Assembly: GCF_000730285.1 (NCBI RefSeq)
Contig: NZ_CP007174.1
Coordinates: 186,001 to 250,000 of the forward strand
Direction: 5' to 3'
Origin: Candidatus Nitrososphaera evergladensis SR1
Lineage (GTDB): Archaea; Thermoproteota; Nitrososphaeria; Nitrososphaerales; Nitrososphaeraceae
DNA: 64,000 bases
Shown here: piece after piece, positions 54,766-63,880 of the stretch
How the letters are laid out: the number at the start of each line of letters is the position of its first letter
Numbering within the stretch: the stretch's first letter is position 1
Position numbers and translations under genes: made by a program
Notes under the pieces: generated by a model
Seen by the model: the letters and a program-made list of their open reading frames with translations, nothing else
Database searches by the model: none
Told to the model about the DNA's origin: nothing

Positions 54766-55833
54766 GTGAGATACAAACCTAGTGAGTCTGACGCAAAATC
54801 ACTTGCATTAGTTGGTGCGGGTATTCTCGCCAGTTTTACTCTAGCGGTATTCGACATACACACTTCCCTCAAGAGTATAGGAGCTACAGTCGAAATTGCT
54901 CTTGCGATATCAATTGCTTATGTAGTTATCATGGTTGCGGTAATGATAGCTGCCATTCTTTACGGACCGGGCATCCTTACCGACTGGAAACAAAAAAGGG
55001 TTCGAAGAAAGCGATTGCAGGGAACTCTAATGATAGGCATTCTATCAGACATTCCATGGAACGATTACACTCGCCCATATTTTGCATCTGGTTTCAGACC
55101 TGAGGATTGGGAAAAAATAATCTACAGCGTTGCCAATGATATTCATCTAAAATTTGAAATCCAACAGATTTCAGTTGATAAGGATTTTGAGCCGTTTATT
55201 GCTATTCTGAATCCTTATGGTGGAGCATATCCGGAGGCGGATCTAGGAGAAAGCGCAACTTTGAAGAAGATAAAAAACTATGTTGCAAATGGCGGCTTAT
55301 TCGTTAATATTTCAGATGTACCAACGTATTATGTATACGGGCTGACGCTCAAAAAGATTACAGATAATACCCCAGCTCTTTACGATACGATTTCTAGCGG
55401 CAAAAAAGTTAACATTGTTGAGTATAGACCTTTTAGTAATACACCCTTGATAAAGGGACTAGCCCTTAGAATTGTTACATTTGATAGTGGAACACAATGC
55501 AATGTAGAACTAGCTTCCGATAATGGTTTCTCACAATTTACAAAGTGTTCGATGACGTACAGAAGGGCACTGGTAATTGATTCGAACGTTGAAAGCTGTA
55601 TTGAACCACTATCAGTTGTTGTTTATGATAATTCATTACGAATACAGCATGGTAGCCAAAATTACGATATCTCCCCTATCTTCTATGTCAATTTTGAAGA
55701 AGGGCACTTTCTTGTCTCACTTGCATATCTAGATGATGGGTTTCACACTAGTGACGACAGTATCGCTCTTGCAGACACACTTGCTAAATCTATGTTAGAT
55801 ACAGTAGTTGCAACCGCAAAAGGACTTCCATAA
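54766..55833 (+). CDS. Membrane-anchored GATase/DUF4350-like protein
   Basis: 355 residues starting at GTG. Two TM helices (about 15-35 and 43-70) are followed by a basic loop (KQKRVRRKRLQG) and a large domain: IAILNPYGGAYPEADLGES, GGLFVNISDVPTYYVYG and further strands, like class I glutamine-amidotransferase-like folds. The catalytic Cys of true amidotransferases is not evident. It is divergent from the helicase with a 117-bp shared promoter region, so it may be a membrane-linked partner of it. Role inferred only. Confidence 0.55.
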   Translation: MRYKPSESDAKSLALVGAGILASFTLAVFDIHTSLKSIGATVEIALAISIAYVVIMVAVMIAAILYGPGILTDWKQKRVRRKRLQGTLMIGILSDIPWNDYTRPYFASGFRPEDWEKIIYSVANDIHLKFEIQQISVDKDFEPFIAILNPYGGAYPEADLGESATLKKIKNYVANGGLFVNISDVPTYYVYGLTLKKITDNTPALYDTISSGKKVNIVEYRPFSNTPLIKGLALRIVTFDSGTQCNVELASDNGFSQFTKCSMTYRRALVIDSNVESCIEPLSVVVYDNSLRIQHGSQNYDISPIFYVNFEEGHFLVSLAYLDDGFHTSDDSIALADTLAKSMLDTVVATAKGLP

Positions 55834-56205
55834 TTAGTTGCATATAGAATTACTCCCGGTCTTACTTCCTCTTGTTATGCAACAAAATCGAAAAGTAATT
55901 AATTATGTGAGAAAATCGCTCCCTTTGAGCATCCAATGCAACAAGAGCGTTGCATAAATCGTTGCACAGACAAGAAGATCCGACCCAAATTTATTCGAAA
56001 AAAAATTTCTTCACCTGATCGTTCTATCACTGAAAGAGTGCCGCCCAGATCTACAAATTCTTGAGGCGGCGAAGTCTTTGATGATTCCTTATATATGTAG
56101 TGTGCAAGAGTGCAGTCATACCTGTATCTGAGACAGCTCTGCGTTAATTGGCCTTTCAACATCTTTTATCCAAAGCAAAGTACGACAACCTTCAAAGGCT
56201 TTGTA
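55834..56205. other. Gene-free or doubtful stretch
   Basis: A minus ORF at 55899-56162 (87 codons) is Cys-rich at its end (RSCCIGCSKG) but has no recognisable homology and a doubtful start; no other gene was seen. Confidence 0.3.
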
Positions 56206-56695
56206 TCATTCATTCTTTAGCTTCGATTCACCAATCTCAACAGCCACTATGCTCTTGCCCATCTTGTATTCAATGAACCTCAAACAAGTGTTAGTCCAGC
56301 CACCGAAACGATTCTTGATGGCACACTGTAACTTATGTTAGGATTTGTCGCTTCCCATTCTATTCTTGAAGGTCTGTGACCTAGTGTTTGTTTTCCATAT
56401 CCATTCCATCTCTTCATAGAGTCGCTTGTCAGTGTATATATCCTGTTAGGCGGTTCAGTTCTAGGTGAAGGGTTAAAGTTCTTTTCTTGCAGCCGTTTTC
56501 AAAGTGTGTCAAGACATTTTTGCTCCAACTGCCGAATTCCTTTATTACGGTTGTAGAATGTATTGCAGAATATCTTGCGAAATCACGTTTGCCAAACTCG
56601 ATGTAGTTAAACTGCCTTGCAACCTTTTCTAGTTCATCTAGCATTCGTTGCCTTGGTATCTTGTCAATCCTGTTCCTATGGAACGTAAATTCCAC
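56206..56695 (-). pseudogene. Decayed homing-endonuclease-associated repeat protein
   Basis: From 56695 the frame reads RQRMLDELEKVARQFNYIEF, then a section ending KEFGSWSKNVLTHFENGCKK, the alpha-helical HNH-associated DNA-binding repeat. It stops at 56429, but other frames continue with GHRPSRIEWEATNPNISYS and KNRFGGWTNTCLRFIEYKM, a second repeat with the same GW end, finishing at 56206. At least two frameshifts separate the repeats. A nuclease domain was not seen. Confidence 0.55.
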
Positions 56696-56917
56696 AGGTG
56701 AACGCGGTCACTTTTCTGAATAAAGTTTTATAGAAAAATATCTGAGCCTATGTTCCCTGGCAAACATATTGCATACTTTTAGTCTGAATGCCTGTCATTG
56801 TACCTCAACTCGAAAGAATGGTTTTCATGGATAAAGACGAAAGCTTGAGCCTAGTTCATTGAGTGAGTATTGTTTCGTGTGACTTTTAAAGCTCATATCA
56901 ACCCGAACCTTGATACT

Positions 56918-56969
56918 TTAGTTGATCAACCTGTATTAGTTGATAAACTTCATTAAGTTTATAAACTAA
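56918..56969 (+). promoter_or_regulatory. Three operator-like repeats upstream of the ATPase
   Basis: TTAGTTGATCAAC (56918-56930), TTAGTTGATAAACTT (56936-56950) and TTAAGTTTATAAACTAA (56953-56969) share a TTAGTT...AAC core, and two are near palindromes. The spacing of about 18 bases and the closeness to the ATG at 56982 suggest autoregulation by the winged-helix ATPase. Confidence 0.6.
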
Positions 56970-56981
56970 AAACATAAGATC

Positions 56982-58265
56982 ATGGTTGAAATAACAATGG
57001 GAAATGTGTGGGAAGACCTTGGATTTACAGGCAATCCCTATGATCCCCGAGCACTATCAATAAGCGACGAAGACAGAAAACTACTAATCGACAGAACTAA
57101 CGAGCTACAGATGTTAACGACTCTAGTCAATTCCGGGAAGGGCATCACAATAGTAGAAGGAGGCATTGGAGTTGGAAAAACTAGCTTGGTTAATGCCATG
57201 CAATACGACTTGTTGCATCAGAAAAAGAACACAATTCTACCAGCATTCCAAAAGATTGAACTCACAGATGGCAACATGGAACCGAAGAATTTCATCCTCT
57301 CCACCTTTTCCAACATGATATTCAGCCTTGAGAAATTAACGAATACAGACTTGGCAAAACAAACAGGGATATTGAAGGAAGGAAAGCTGCTCGTTGCCCA
57401 GACAATCCAGTCTGGCTTTGCAGGAAATCTCCAAGCCTTTGGTTTTGGTGGTGGAATGTCACGTAGCCCATCTACCACTCATCCAGCAGCCGTAACATTG
57501 CCTGCCATATTGAATACGATGGACAAATGGGTAGAATACGTATCAAAGAATACCGAATATGATGGGCCAGTAGTTATCCCTGTAAATAATATGGATATCT
57601 TGGATGACAAGGAAATCGTATCATTTCTTAACTCAATGCGAGACACTCTGATTGATAGACCACATATCGTGTGGATATTGATAGGCAGAAAAGGTCTGTT
57701 CTCCTTGCTTGAAAGTGAAGCTAGAAGGGTTAGCGAGATAATAACAGGTCAACCCGTAGTACTCCAGCCGCTAACATTGCAAGATGTATACAACGCGATA
57801 AAGATACGCGTCAAACTGCTAAGCCTAAACAAGAAAAGTAGAGATGGCGGCATAGTTTCTGATGAGATAGTAAAGATTCTCTATGATGCCTCACAAGGAG
57901 AGATACGATATGTTTTCAAAAGAATAACGGATATCATACTCAAGTTCAGAGGGCAGTTCCCTTCAGTCTCTCAAATCCCATTAGATGTGGCAAAATCAAT
58001 GATCATTGATTTTGCCAAGTCCAGGATAGATGCACTGAATCTATCTTCAAAGGAATTGGCTGTGCTCAAAAGCATTGTCAAAAAGGGATCAATGCGAACA
58101 AAGGAATACCAGAGTGTAGGATTGCAAACTCCTCAAGCTTTGAATAAATATCTTGCAAGCTTTTACAAACAGAATCTGGTTGTAAAGGAGTATGGAGAGG
58201 GCAGAGCTGTCTACTATAGGCCCACAGCAGATACAATTTTTGCACTCCAAGATGCCGCTAAATAG
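56982..58265 (+). CDS. AAA-type ATPase with C-terminal winged helix
   Basis: 427 residues. Walker A GGIGVGKTSLVN near 66-77; the Walker B-like strand VVIPVNNMDILDD near 198-210; sensor region ILIGRKGLFSLLE. The C-terminal ~80 residues form a winged helix (VLKSIVKKGSMRTKEYQSVG, then LASFYKQNLVVKEY). This is similar to archaeal Orc/Cdc6-like or STAND-type regulators from mobile elements. It probably binds DNA and ATP, possibly for replication control or segregation of an integrated element. Confidence 0.75.
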   Translation: MVEITMGNVWEDLGFTGNPYDPRALSISDEDRKLLIDRTNELQMLTTLVNSGKGITIVEGGIGVGKTSLVNAMQYDLLHQKKNTILPAFQKIELTDGNMEPKNFILSTFSNMIFSLEKLTNTDLAKQTGILKEGKLLVAQTIQSGFAGNLQAFGFGGGMSRSPSTTHPAAVTLPAILNTMDKWVEYVSKNTEYDGPVVIPVNNMDILDDKEIVSFLNSMRDTLIDRPHIVWILIGRKGLFSLLESEARRVSEIITGQPVVLQPLTLQDVYNAIKIRVKLLSLNKKSRDGGIVSDEIVKILYDASQGEIRYVFKRITDIILKFRGQFPSVSQIPLDVAKSMIIDFAKSRIDALNLSSKELAVLKSIVKKGSMRTKEYQSVGLQTPQALNKYLASFYKQNLVVKEYGEGRAVYYRPTADTIFALQDAAK

Positions 58266-59106
58266 ATGCAATGTTTGTTGCCTGCTTCTGTTGGAATCAT
58301 TGCTCTTACTATGAATCTCATTGCGCTTCAATAATTTTCCGGATGTACTTAAAAGCCTGCTCTTTCATTCTGCTCCGTGTCTTTTCGTTTTTCTTTAGCT
58401 TTTACCATTATTGGCGTATGACGCGCACTATGCTATTGGCATCACTGTTGCTTGTATGCCGCCGCGTGTCCTGCTGACCGAAACTCTCTAAAATCCTAAC
58501 TTCCTCTGTACCGGTGCTTTCCGAACATCTGGAAAGCAAAAAACGCATTTCCCACGTTCGTACAAGATAGGCATGACTGAAAGGAAGTCGGGTTTGCTTG
58601 GTTGGGACTACCAATACTCGGACCTGACTTTGCAGATAGTTGATTGCAGACAAAGGTCTGCACATAATCTGCGTCAGTCCAATCACCTCCCGGCTCCCTT
58701 TTTCTGTTACAAAATCTCCCTCTCCTCTACAAAGACTTTAACAAGTAGACGATAAACCCGCGCCCCATCCTCTCACTCACAGGATAAAAAAGCGCAACAG
58801 ATTCGTACGTTCATTTGGCATGGGGCGCGGGGTTGTGGTATGTCAAATGAGTCCAGCATTCATTACGGGTCAATGGTAAATGATGTCTGAGTAGGCAAAC
58901 CGTAGAGCCTCGCCCTGTTTGATTGGGCTTGAAGATCTCTTTCCATAAATGTCGCCTTTGGGAGAGGCGTTTAGGGTCGGTCAGATTGTTGTACTAGCTC
59001 TTGGTTTCTGACAAAGTTGAAAAATGTGCAAGATGAAGCAGAGACTATAGTGCCTTTCCGGATCTAAAACGTACATTTATCTTCCTCGTAGTTTTTACAT
59101 CTCCAA
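58266..59106. other. Gene-free region with hairpins
   Basis: No convincing gene. A stem TGCAGAC AAAG GTCTGCA lies at 58645-58662. A 12-bp GC-rich inverted repeat is at 58757-58831. Box C-like AATGATG followed by CTGA occurs near 58878-58890, too weak to call. Confidence 0.5.
58757..58831. ncRNA. Large stem-loop of possible structured RNA
   Basis: CCCGCGCCCCAT (58757-58768) and ATGGGGCGCGGG (58820-58831) are perfectly complementary over 12 bp, enclosing 51 bases. Like the hairpin at 6912, it has no poly-T and stands outside genes. Unknown RNA or small mobile element. Confidence 0.35.
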
Positions 59107-59169
59107 ATGGCAAAATCAAAAGCATCCAAAACAAAAGCCAAGAAAGGCGCAAAGAAGTCCAAGAAGTAA
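59107..59169 (+). CDS. Polycationic 20-aa peptide
   Basis: The frame MAKSKASKTKAKKGAKKSKK ends at TAA 59169. Ten of twenty residues are Lys. The ATG follows TATCTTCC and the CGTACATTTATC promoter-like stretch with a short leader. It resembles histone-H1- or ribosomal-type basic tails, so it might bind nucleic acid. Below normal gene-calling size. Confidence 0.45.
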   Translation: MAKSKASKTKAKKGAKKSKK

Positions 59170-59645
59170 ATGGACCGTTAAAGCAGACCTTATTTTTTCT
59201 TCCTAGAAGGCGCAAGGGTTTTGCTACATGTGGAAGAACATATATATCCTTTTTAGCTCCGGTGCAAAGTCGGCTGTGGCTGATTTTGATAATCCGCGTC
59301 TTGCCAAGCTAGGCAATCCGTCGTATCACTACCAGCACTGTACATATCCATATCTATGTTTATTACAAAGATGCAAACTACCCGTTTAGGACTTTGCCGT
59401 CCTCATCTATACACAGGAATAATAATAAAATTCCTTTTCACCTAGTCCGCTAGAAACCAAAGAAGTTAGGAACACGAATAAAAATCCCGCATGAAGGATC
59501 GCTTGGTACTACTAGTACTGGCCATGGAATCTGCAAGAGCGTGGGCCAGATCTGTTCACCTTATCTTGCCGCTTTCTTGAACTGTGTTTATTATCACCGT
59601 CGTGATACGGGGAAGGTCTCTATAAAAAAGAAAGAGGCCCCTATC
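59170..59645. other. Gene-free region
   Basis: No ORF seen. AT-rich sequence. Confidence 0.5.
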
Positions 59646-60146
59646 TTATGCATACTTCCATGCAAGCCCTACTTCACTTCCAATTATCGCTATTCCAAAT
59701 CCTTGACTACCTAGCTTGTTTCCTGCACTTTGGTCGAAAAATATTCCAAGGCATAGCAACTGGGTCCCTTTGAATGTGGGATCTATGGTTGACAGCTTTT
59801 GCAAGTCTGAAAGCACGCCGGCTACAAATGTCGTTGCATTTTCCTTCGACTGGCATTTCAGCTCTACAATTATTTTGCCTGAAGTAGCGGGGACAGTTGA
59901 ATTGTTGATTAGGAAATCAGCGGCCTGACCCTTGTTCACGTACACCGGCTGCTCGCGCAGTATATCGAACAGGGGGTTTTTGCTTATGAAATATGCCGCA
60001 ATCTCTGCCTGGGTCCACAACTCCCAGCCGCCCTTCAACGGCCACATGAGCTTTATCCTGCCGATGTTGGTATTAATCCAATCCTGGACGCCTGAAAGAA
60101 ATCCACTGTCTGTCAACACATTGGTTGCTGGTGCTGGTGCTGCCAC
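59646..60146 (-). CDS. PD-(D/E)XK-like nuclease-fold protein
   Basis: 166 residues. Asp77 (AADFLI) and Glu95-x-Lys97 (IIVELKCQS) sit in the strand order of the PD-(D/E)XK fold, after a helix with Glu (GGWELWTQAEIAAYF). The N-terminus APAPATNVLTDSG may be a flexible tail. It is divergent from the 492-residue gene, sharing about 240 bp of promoter DNA. Nuclease activity is predicted only. Confidence 0.55.
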   Translation of the reverse strand: MAAPAPATNVLTDSGFLSGVQDWINTNIGRIKLMWPLKGGWELWTQAEIAAYFISKNPLFDILREQPVYVNKGQAADFLINNSTVPATSGKIIVELKCQSKENATTFVAGVLSDLQKLSTIDPTFKGTQLLCLGIFFDQSAGNKLGSQGFGIAIIGSEVGLAWKYA

Positions 60147-60387
60147 GTGTCGTCCTTCTTGCTGAATTATTAATGCATATTCGTTAGTCTCCCTTTACTG
60201 TCGCTTTTTTCGATGTCGAAATATTTTCTCTAACATTCTTATCATCTGTTTTGAAGGTCCTGTGAAACAGGCACGTTTGGAAATTTGCCGCCGTACGAGC
60301 GCATCATAGCGTGGTGTGTGCGTGTGTATGTGTATGTGCATGTACCATACCGTCAGTATTATGTACGACCGCCATAAGTTGCCTTTT

Positions 60388-61866
60388 ATGGCGACAACTT
60401 CAACGCTAAAGAATCCGTCTGGTAATCTGGCACCAATAAAGGCAGTATTTTACAAGGAACTGCAAAAACAAGCGCAATCGACCGTGCAAGGTCTGTTAAA
60501 GACTGGCACGTGGTATCCTATTGACGCAAGCGGCCTTGGCAATTTCCCATGGTACTGGAACAACACGGGCATCTTTAACACGAACACTTGGAACTGGTTC
60601 AACAACATATTCTCGTACAACAAGGACACCGGATACTTGGAGACTCACGACTCTTCTCTGTTGGGAGGCCTTTTCAACACCTACCTTCAAATAAGCTACG
60701 CTCTCTCTTCAAAGGACAATGCTGCGTACAACGATGCTGCCAACAAAGCGGCGGCAATCATCAACACCGTCGTGGGAGACTATACCACGATGTTTGGTGC
60801 CATCCCGCCAGAAAAGTCTGGCACCGCGGCGGCCAAAATGGACTATGTGACCCAGCAAATCCTCTCGTGGGCTCCAACTCCGATAACTCTGGCCCAGCTT
60901 CGCACATCACTCAACCCGCTGTCTCTTCTGGGCAACGCGCCGTTTGGCTCGTCCAAGATAATCACCGACTTTATGAGCTACCTGAACCAGACTGCGCCAG
61001 TCCAGAGCATCCAGAATGCAATAGCCACTCAGAACGCCGAGATCCAGAGGTGCGCGGCAAACCTCCAGCCTGCGCCTTCCACAGCGCAGCCGGGGTGGAT
61101 GAACACACAGGACTCTAACGGCAACGCGTCAATCCAGCCATACCTGAACATCGCCCAGTCGACTGCAAACATCCAGAACGCGCTGTGCCCGACGTCCGGC
61201 GGCGCCTCATTCTCAGTAGGCATGACTGTCAACAAGATCGACCAGAACACGGTCAAGGTCTCTGCGTCCGGCGGGGCGGCAGGAGAAGGCTGGATAGACC
61301 TGTTCACGTTTGGCGGCGGGGCAAGTGCAAGCTATGACATGTTCTCCTTTGACCAGACCCTGAAAACCTGCAACATCAACCTCACCTTCAAGGGCGTAAC
61401 TACTGTCACGCCGATGCTCTCCGGAAGCGCCTATCAGGCTTCTAGCGGGACCGGCTGGTGGAACCCTGACGTCATCAAGCAGGCGGTGCAGAACCAGTCA
61501 AAGGGCGATGTCAGCGGCCTAAAGTTCACCACTCCGCCTGTCTATGACTACAAGACCAACGGCACCTTTGGAGTCTTGGGCAACATAATCATCAGCCAGC
61601 TGCCAACCTTCTCCCTGACGTACACCACGAGCAACACAAAGATATTCCAGCAGACATTCCAAGAGCAGTCTTCGTGGAATATCGGCTTCCTTGGAATCCC
61701 AATAGCCGGCGGCAAGCAGTCGTACTACTCATCACAGTACAGTGCAGATACGACCAAGGGTACAGTCACCGTGACTATGAGTCCTCCAGCCAATGATACG
61801 CCTGTCAGCCTGCTTGACCAGCTGGCATATGTGATTGGCGCAGAAGTCATCTGGCCCGGAAACTAG
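60388..61866 (+). CDS. Unknown protein, twin of 62123-63880 (first copy)
   Basis: 492 residues from the ATG at 60388 (MATTSTLKNP); the upstream frame is a TG-repeat artefact. Conserved marks shared with the second copy: YPIDASGLGNFPWYW (near 43-57), FSFD (near 325), WW..D.IK.AV (near 360), a PP..D...GTFGVLG block near 395 and DQLAYVIGAEVIWPG at the end. The middle is Gly/Ser-rich and beta-looking (FGGGASASYD). No signal peptide, TM helix or known family. The C-rich codon use is unlike that of the neighbours. Confidence 0.65.
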   Translation: MATTSTLKNPSGNLAPIKAVFYKELQKQAQSTVQGLLKTGTWYPIDASGLGNFPWYWNNTGIFNTNTWNWFNNIFSYNKDTGYLETHDSSLLGGLFNTYLQISYALSSKDNAAYNDAANKAAAIINTVVGDYTTMFGAIPPEKSGTAAAKMDYVTQQILSWAPTPITLAQLRTSLNPLSLLGNAPFGSSKIITDFMSYLNQTAPVQSIQNAIATQNAEIQRCAANLQPAPSTAQPGWMNTQDSNGNASIQPYLNIAQSTANIQNALCPTSGGASFSVGMTVNKIDQNTVKVSASGGAAGEGWIDLFTFGGGASASYDMFSFDQTLKTCNINLTFKGVTTVTPMLSGSAYQASSGTGWWNPDVIKQAVQNQSKGDVSGLKFTTPPVYDYKTNGTFGVLGNIIISQLPTFSLTYTTSNTKIFQQTFQEQSSWNIGFLGIPIAGGKQSYYSSQYSADTTKGTVTVTMSPPANDTPVSLLDQLAYVIGAEVIWPGN

Positions 61867-62122
61867 GTAGCTTCAAGTACATACGTCAGGGCACCTCCAG
61901 TCGTCGTCCATCCGTCTCTCTTTCTTCCTCTCCCCCCCCACTGCCTTGCGCATATACACGTGTCTCTTGGCACCTGGTAATAGGAGGAGGATGAGGATGA
62001 TGATGACGACTAGGAGGAGCCCCTCTTCCCCCCACCTCTCTGTCTCCCCACCTTTTTCTTGACTTCATCCTAACACAATAATTGCGACGAGAAAGAAAAG
62101 AATAATCTCACACACGTGAGGC
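61867..62122. other. Gene-free spacer with purine/pyrimidine runs
   Basis: C-runs at 61932-61939 and GGA/GAT repeats at 61982-62012. Probably non-coding. Confidence 0.5.
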
Positions 62123-63880
62123 ATGTTGGACAACAATAACAACAACAATAACAATAATCATAAAGCGCAGAAACATTCGCCGGATCTAGAAATACTAAAG
62201 CAGCAGTATCTTTTGGCCTTGCAACCACCTTCCATGTCTAAGATCCAAAAGGATCTACAGGCTAGCGCTGTTGAAATTGATGGTAGCCGCCGATACCTGG
62301 CCGCGACAGGAGGTGGTGCCATGGCTTCGCAAATTCTACCCGAGCCTGCCCACTATATCCCAATTGACTCGACCGGAGTGGGCTGCTTTCCCTGGTACTG
62401 GCAGCTTCCAGACGGATTCAACAAACTGACATATGATTATCTTGATAATGTAGTGCGCACGACAGAGCAGGGACTTTTGGCCCTGAGCCCCTCATTTTCG
62501 ACAAGATATCTTGACCTTCTCAATACTATCGACTATGTGTGGTCCACGAAAGAAGTAAAAGAGCTTGAAGGTCTGATAGGAGAAATCCATTCTCTTGAAC
62601 AAGAAATCGTTTCCAAGTACGAAGATGACGGTGACAATAATAGTAATAATAGCGGCGGCGGATTTGGAGAAATAATCTACGAGGCTGAACTTGAAGAGGC
62701 CGCCAAGGAAATGCGCTTGCCCGTCATGACCAAAATCGCTTATGTTTTGAACTATAAACTGGGCTATGTCTGGAGTGGAAGAAGGTCTCAAAAGTTGGCG
62801 CCAATGAACTCAAAGGATCTCTACGAAACGACCGATCTATCGCCTCTGTTCCTGCAGGCGCCTCCAAGGGCCTTGGACATTTTTTCTAAACCTCTTGCAA
62901 ACCTCTTTCAATTGTACAGAAAATGGGCTTCTACCTTAGGTTGCCTGTGCGAGAAATCCTCTCTTGTTCAGCTTGCCCTGCAAAATAACTGCAGACCAAA
63001 GCTGGGGAATGGGGGCATCGTGATAGTTCATCCTGATGGAAACAAATCCATCTCGGTTGGATACAGGGTACTCCAGCCTGTGAACCAGGTCGCCAAATCT
63101 CTAAATGATCCGGCCAACACCTTGGAAATGCAGATTTCAGTCGAAGAGCTGAACGCGGAAGGAGGGGAAGTAAAGGTGAGCGTGAACAAAAAGCCGCCGC
63201 TAATAGTCCCTGGGCCTATAATGCAGCTGGAATTCCGTGAACACAATCGCATATATCACACGTTTTCATTTGACGGCACCTGCTCTCAGGCCATCATAAA
63301 AAAGACATTCTTTGGCCCGACTGTCATAGACGTTCAACCCTTCGTTTTCAAGCCAGAATCACAAAGCGGCTGGCTCTATCTTGAGCCTATTAGAAAGGCT
63401 GTGGAAAATCTGAAAGCCGGTGACGATGACGATAATGATAATGATAATGACAAAGAAGGATATAGGTTTGTTCTTCCACCCGCTTGCGATTTTAACCCGG
63501 GCGGTGATTTTGGACTCATTGGTTCGCTGTTCGTCTGTCGGGAAATCACAATCGAAATCATGTACCCCCAGGGAGATCTCAAATCACTTAGTTCCAGTTT
63601 CCCAACCGACGCCGCAGCTGCCCTAAACGTCAACCTGTTTGGGGATATCCGCATCGGATCAAGGGGAAGACGTCCTCTTGTCGCTAGGCTGTCAAAGGAC
63701 GAACAGACAGGCGCGCCAACCATAATCCTCGCCTTGGCGCCTGAAACCGTCCCTGTGCCTCTAGCCGAGCAGCTGGCCTACGTGATCGGTGGGCGGGTCT
63801 TTTATCCCGGGGCTTTTTCTGCAGCACGCTGCCGGAAAAGCATGCAGGATCAGATGTCACCATCGTCGTCATCACAATAG
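62123..63880 (+). CDS. Unknown protein, twin of 60388-61866 (second copy)
   Basis: 585 residues starting MLDNNNNNNNNN. The shared signature IPIDSTGVGCFPWYWQ lies near 91-106, FSFDG near 393, WLYLEPIRKAV near 422, FVLPPACDFNPGGDFGLIG near 460 and EQLAYVIGGRVFYPG near the end. A repeat-coded Asp/Asn insert (DDDDNDNDND) near 435 and another near 175 are absent from the first copy. Tandem duplication followed by divergence is evident; family unknown. Confidence 0.65.
   Translation: MLDNNNNNNNNNHKAQKHSPDLEILKQQYLLALQPPSMSKIQKDLQASAVEIDGSRRYLAATGGGAMASQILPEPAHYIPIDSTGVGCFPWYWQLPDGFNKLTYDYLDNVVRTTEQGLLALSPSFSTRYLDLLNTIDYVWSTKEVKELEGLIGEIHSLEQEIVSKYEDDGDNNSNNSGGGFGEIIYEAELEEAAKEMRLPVMTKIAYVLNYKLGYVWSGRRSQKLAPMNSKDLYETTDLSPLFLQAPPRALDIFSKPLANLFQLYRKWASTLGCLCEKSSLVQLALQNNCRPKLGNGGIVIVHPDGNKSISVGYRVLQPVNQVAKSLNDPANTLEMQISVEELNAEGGEVKVSVNKKPPLIVPGPIMQLEFREHNRIYHTFSFDGTCSQAIIKKTFFGPTVIDVQPFVFKPESQSGWLYLEPIRKAVENLKAGDDDDNDNDNDKEGYRFVLPPACDFNPGGDFGLIGSLFVCREITIEIMYPQGDLKSLSSSFPTDAAAALNVNLFGDIRIGSRGRRPLVARLSKDEQTGAPTIILALAPETVPVPLAEQLAYVIGGRVFYPGAFSAARCRKSMQDQMSPSSSSQ

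Noticed and set aside
58878-58890. C/D box sRNA
   Set aside because: Only a weak box C and one D-like box; no C'/D' pair and no terminal stem.
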